Shown piece by piece: positions 5,331 through 7,104 of a stretch of 7,104 nt of DNA. Where the stretch lies: the NCBI GenBank assembly GCA_947177515.1, contig CAMWUU010000189.1, positions 1 through 7,104 of the forward strand, in the 5' to 3' direction. The notes under the pieces were generated by a model. It saw only the letters and a list, made by a program, of their open reading frames with translations. It was not told where the DNA came from and did not search any database. Source of the DNA: an uncultured Lachnospiraceae bacterium. Its GTDB lineage: Bacteria; Bacillota; Clostridia; Lachnospirales; Lachnospiraceae. Positions within the stretch are counted from its first letter, which is position 1. Every line of letters begins with the position of its first letter. The position numbers and the translations under genes are program-made.

Positions 5331-5909
5331 TTAATCAGCAGCATAGCTGCAGCAGTCCAAAAACTCATCCATGGTTGTTACCGGGTCATCAAGAAAGGTT
5401 TTTCGGCAGGTCAGTTCAATGCAGACCGCACTGTTGTTAAGAACTCCAAATATGGAAACGCCATTGGAATACAGGCTGTCCTGTCCAAAAAAGCGGTAGA
5501 TCAGTCTGGTGCAGGTTTGCCCGCAAAAATTAATTTCATCCTCACTTATCACTTCATAATTTGTCTTTCCGGCATTAAGCCAGGACTGCATATTCTCCAT
5601 CGCAGCGTCTTTGTCATTATACTCCCCCAGCAGAAAATAAATCTGCGCGTCGTAAAGGCTGACTGTTGTGCCGTTGCTGTCCTCGCAATCCGCCTTTTCC
5701 CCGATTCCCCAGGCCGCATAGTAAAGACCATCCCTTGCAAGGGTATCGATATTGTTTAACAGGATCCGGCGTTCATCCGTATTATCCACTTCCATACTGC
5801 TTCCAAGCCTTACTACGGATGGGACACCAGTACGGAAAAGTAGGACAAAGCCGCACAAAAGCAGGACGGCACAGACAATTATAATAATATGTTTTGGTTT
5901 CATTATCAT
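5331..5909 (-). CDS. Membrane-anchored extracytoplasmic protein of unknown function
   Basis: I do not recognise this 192-residue protein. Residues 7-25 (after MIMKPK) form one hydrophobic helix with a basic start, so it is a signal anchor or uncleaved signal peptide. No lipobox cysteine in the expected context is seen. The remaining 165 or so residues should lie outside the membrane and contain seven cysteines (75, 129, 133, 163, 168, 186, 187), including FCGQTC and a C-terminal CC, which could form disulfides. Segments such as VDNTDERRILLNNIDTLARD (41-60) and YDAQIYFLLGEY (86-97) read as a compact alpha/beta domain. AAGGGAG (5917-5923) precedes ATG 5909 by 7 bases. It lies 19 bases after the LacI-family gene and 13 bases before the YesL-like gene, so all three are very probably one transcript. 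The position suggests a partner of the membrane protein at the cell surface, which is inference. Confidence 0.85.
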   Translation of the reverse strand: MIMKPKHIIIIVCAVLLLCGFVLLFRTGVPSVVRLGSSMEVDNTDERRILLNNIDTLARDGLYYAAWGIGEKADCEDSNGTTVSLYDAQIYFLLGEYNDKDAAMENMQSWLNAGKTNYEVISEDEINFCGQTCTRLIYRFFGQDSLYSNGVSIFGVLNNSAVCIELTCRKTFLDDPVTTMDEFLDCCSYAAD

Positions 5910-5928
5910 GATTTGGCTCCCTTCTTTT

Positions 5929-6924
5929 CTATTTCTTTTCCCGTGTCGTCCCTCCTGCGCCGTAAGTAACAGGAAGGCAGATTAACGGCGGCTTTACAGG
6001 CATATTTTCCTGTAATAGCAAATCAACACACATCCCGGCAATTTCCGGTATGGGCTGTACGATGGTCGAACATATGTACTCCTGGTTGTTGAAATAGCGG
6101 ATACCATCGTATCCGATAACCTGCACATCTTCAGGAACGTTTAGCCCAAGTCCTTTAAGCATCCGTATCACAGCGTGGGCAAGTCCGTCCGTTACACAGA
6201 AAATACCATCAAACATAAGCCTTCCATCCTGCATATGATCTTCAAGGAATTTCTCAAATTCCTCGTAAGGTTCGCCGTCATTGAGAATTTTCATTTTATA
6301 ATTCAGTCCGCGGGAAAGGCACCCGTTTTCAAAACCAGCTTTGCGCTTGTTTGGCTCATTATTTAGTGAGGAACCAGTGCGTAAAAACGCGACTCTTTTA
6401 CAGCCAAAATCTGCAAGCTTTTCTGCGGCAAGCTGTCCCCCGGCAAAATTGTCACTAGCCACACAGGGGATTTTTGGTCCCATGGAGCGGTCGATGGCAA
6501 CAAAAGGGGTATCTTCTTCCACTACCAGATTGGGATTGTAGGTCAGTCCGATAATACCGTCCACCTTATTTTGCTGTGCCATTTTTACATATTCCTGTTC
6601 CTGGCTCAAATCAAAATCAGTACAGCACAAAAGCATCCGATATTTCCTTCTTAAAAGAGCAATGTTAATATGGTAGGCGAGGGAGGCGAAAAACGGTTCC
6701 TGTGTGTTGGGGATCAAAAGTGCGACCGTGTAGGTTTTATTTGCTTTTAGTCCCTGCGCATAACTGTTAACCTGGTAATTCAGTTTTTTAATAGCTTCTT
6801 CGACGCGGATGCGGTAGGATTCGCCAACTGGAAGGCCGTTTACCACCTTAGAAACTGTACCCAGTGCGACACCCGCCTCACGCGCGACATCCTTCATAGT
6901 TGGCGCAGAATTTTCTTTTTTCAT
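5929..6924 (-). CDS. LacI-family transcriptional regulator
   Basis: This 331-residue protein has the full LacI/GalR layout. The N-terminal helix-turn-helix is MKDVAREAGVALGTVSKVVN (10-29). It is followed by a hinge with NSYAQGLKANKT (53-64), in which L59 corresponds to the minor-groove-inserting leucine of the family, and by a periplasmic-binding-protein-like ligand domain from VALLIPNTQEPFF (67-79) to the end, including VDGIIGLTYNP, FVAIDRS and VQVIGYDGIRYF. Length is typical. The effector is probably a sugar, though this cannot be read from the sequence. AAGGAG (6931-6936) precedes ATG 6924 by 6 bases. It is the first gene of a three-gene minus-strand operon and stands divergent to a probable gene starting at 7095. 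Autoregulation and control of the divergent gene through sites in 6925-7094 are therefore likely. It is an intact gene with no odd residues in the DNA-binding part. Confidence 0.95.
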   Translation of the reverse strand: MKKENSAPTMKDVAREAGVALGTVSKVVNGLPVGESYRIRVEEAIKKLNYQVNSYAQGLKANKTYTVALLIPNTQEPFFASLAYHINIALLRRKYRMLLCCTDFDLSQEQEYVKMAQQNKVDGIIGLTYNPNLVVEEDTPFVAIDRSMGPKIPCVASDNFAGGQLAAEKLADFGCKRVAFLRTGSSLNNEPNKRKAGFENGCLSRGLNYKMKILNDGEPYEEFEKFLEDHMQDGRLMFDGIFCVTDGLAHAVIRMLKGLGLNVPEDVQVIGYDGIRYFNNQEYICSTIVQPIPEIAGMCVDLLLQENMPVKPPLICLPVTYGAGGTTREKK

Positions 6925-6972
6925 ATGATTCTCCTTGTAAATACAATAATCGGAATGAAATAGTTTGTTTCC

Positions 6973-7021
6973 CTGATTGGATGAAAAACTGTGAAAAATA
7001 AAACTGATTTCATGAAAAACT
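6973..7021. promoter_or_regulatory. Two-copy 18-bp direct repeat, candidate operator
   Basis: CTGATTGGATGAAAAACT (6973-6990) and CTGATTTCATGAAAAACT (7004-7021) differ at two central bases and are offset by 31 bp, about three helical turns. The second copy contains the perfect palindrome TTTCATGAAA (7008-7017), a form compatible with a LacI-family operator core. The first copy has only one half of that palindrome. The hexamer ATGAAA recurs at 6955 and 7072. Position between the regulator and a divergent start supports a protein-binding role. Confidence 0.5.
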
Positions 7022-7067
7022 AAATAAAGTCCGGGAAACTAATTAGTAACAATATATTTTTGCGTTA

Positions 7068-7087
7068 TATAATGAAAAAATAGGTGG
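7068..7087 (+). promoter_or_regulatory. Possible -10 box and ribosome binding site of a divergent gene
   Basis: TATAAT at 7068-7073 is followed by AGGTGG at 7082-7087, seven bases before a GTG at 7095. No good -35 hexamer is seen at the expected distance, so an activator or a weak promoter would be needed. Confidence 0.35.
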
Positions 7088-7094
7088 TTACTTT

Positions 7095-7104
7095 GTGAAA
7101 TATC
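7095..7104 (+). CDS. Probable start of a divergent gene, cut by the window end
   Basis: GTG AAA TAT begins 7 bases after AGGTGG (7082-7087), reading M-K-Y before the window ends. Only three codons are visible, so nothing can be said of the product. A gene transcribed away from a LacI-family regulator is often the regulated transport or sugar-enzyme gene, which is context only. Confidence 0.35.

Noticed and set aside
6925..7104. A specific minus-strand promoter for the LacI-family gene
   Set aside because: TATATT, TATTGT and TTCACA-like words exist, but no pair with 16-18 base spacing is convincing, so none is called.

Overview
The window looks like chromosomal DNA of a low-to-mid G+C Gram-positive anaerobe, most likely a clostridial species of the Lachnospiraceae type. 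This is inferred from strong AGGAGG-like ribosome binding sites, sigma-A style promoter hexamers, hairpin-plus-T terminators and the protein families present (cytoplasmic BMP-fold protein, NimA-like flavin protein, YesL/DUF624-like membrane protein, LacI regulator). No rRNA, tRNA, CRISPR array, insertion sequence or phage gene was seen.

Left part (1-2623, plus strand): a two-gene unit. A 636-residue protein joins a ParB-like N-terminal domain to a BMP/PnrA-type ligand-binding domain and has no signal peptide. Four bases after it begins a 210-residue calcineurin-like metallophosphoesterase whose first metal motif (normally D-x-H) reads D-E-E. The spacing implies co-expression.

Middle part (2624-4484): a clearly A+T-richer block. 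It holds about 200 bases with no convincing gene, a terminator-like hairpin, a short protein-like fragment on the minus strand that looks like the 3' end of a lost gene, and then a PnuC-family transporter followed by a pyridoxamine-phosphate-oxidase-like (NimA-like) flavoprotein. The transporter has a consensus promoter (TTGACT, 17 bases, TATAAT) and a roughly 100-base leader. In that leader two small adjacent hairpins compete with a long terminator hairpin placed just before the ribosome binding site. It looks like a riboswitch or attenuator, and I cannot assign it to a known class. It is the best candidate here for something undescribed.

Right part (4485-7104, mostly minus strand): a perfect 16-bp bidirectional terminator separates the middle block from a convergent three-gene minus-strand operon. 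In transcription order this is a LacI-family regulator, a 192-residue membrane-anchored protein of unknown function with a cysteine-containing outer domain, and a YesL/DUF624-like six-helix membrane protein. Gaps are 19 and 13 bases, so the regulator is the first gene of the operon. The region upstream of the regulator (6925-7094) carries an 18-bp direct repeat with a 31-bp period, a TTTCATGAAA palindrome and A-tracts. It probably also serves a divergent plus-strand gene whose GTG start is at 7095 and which runs off the window.
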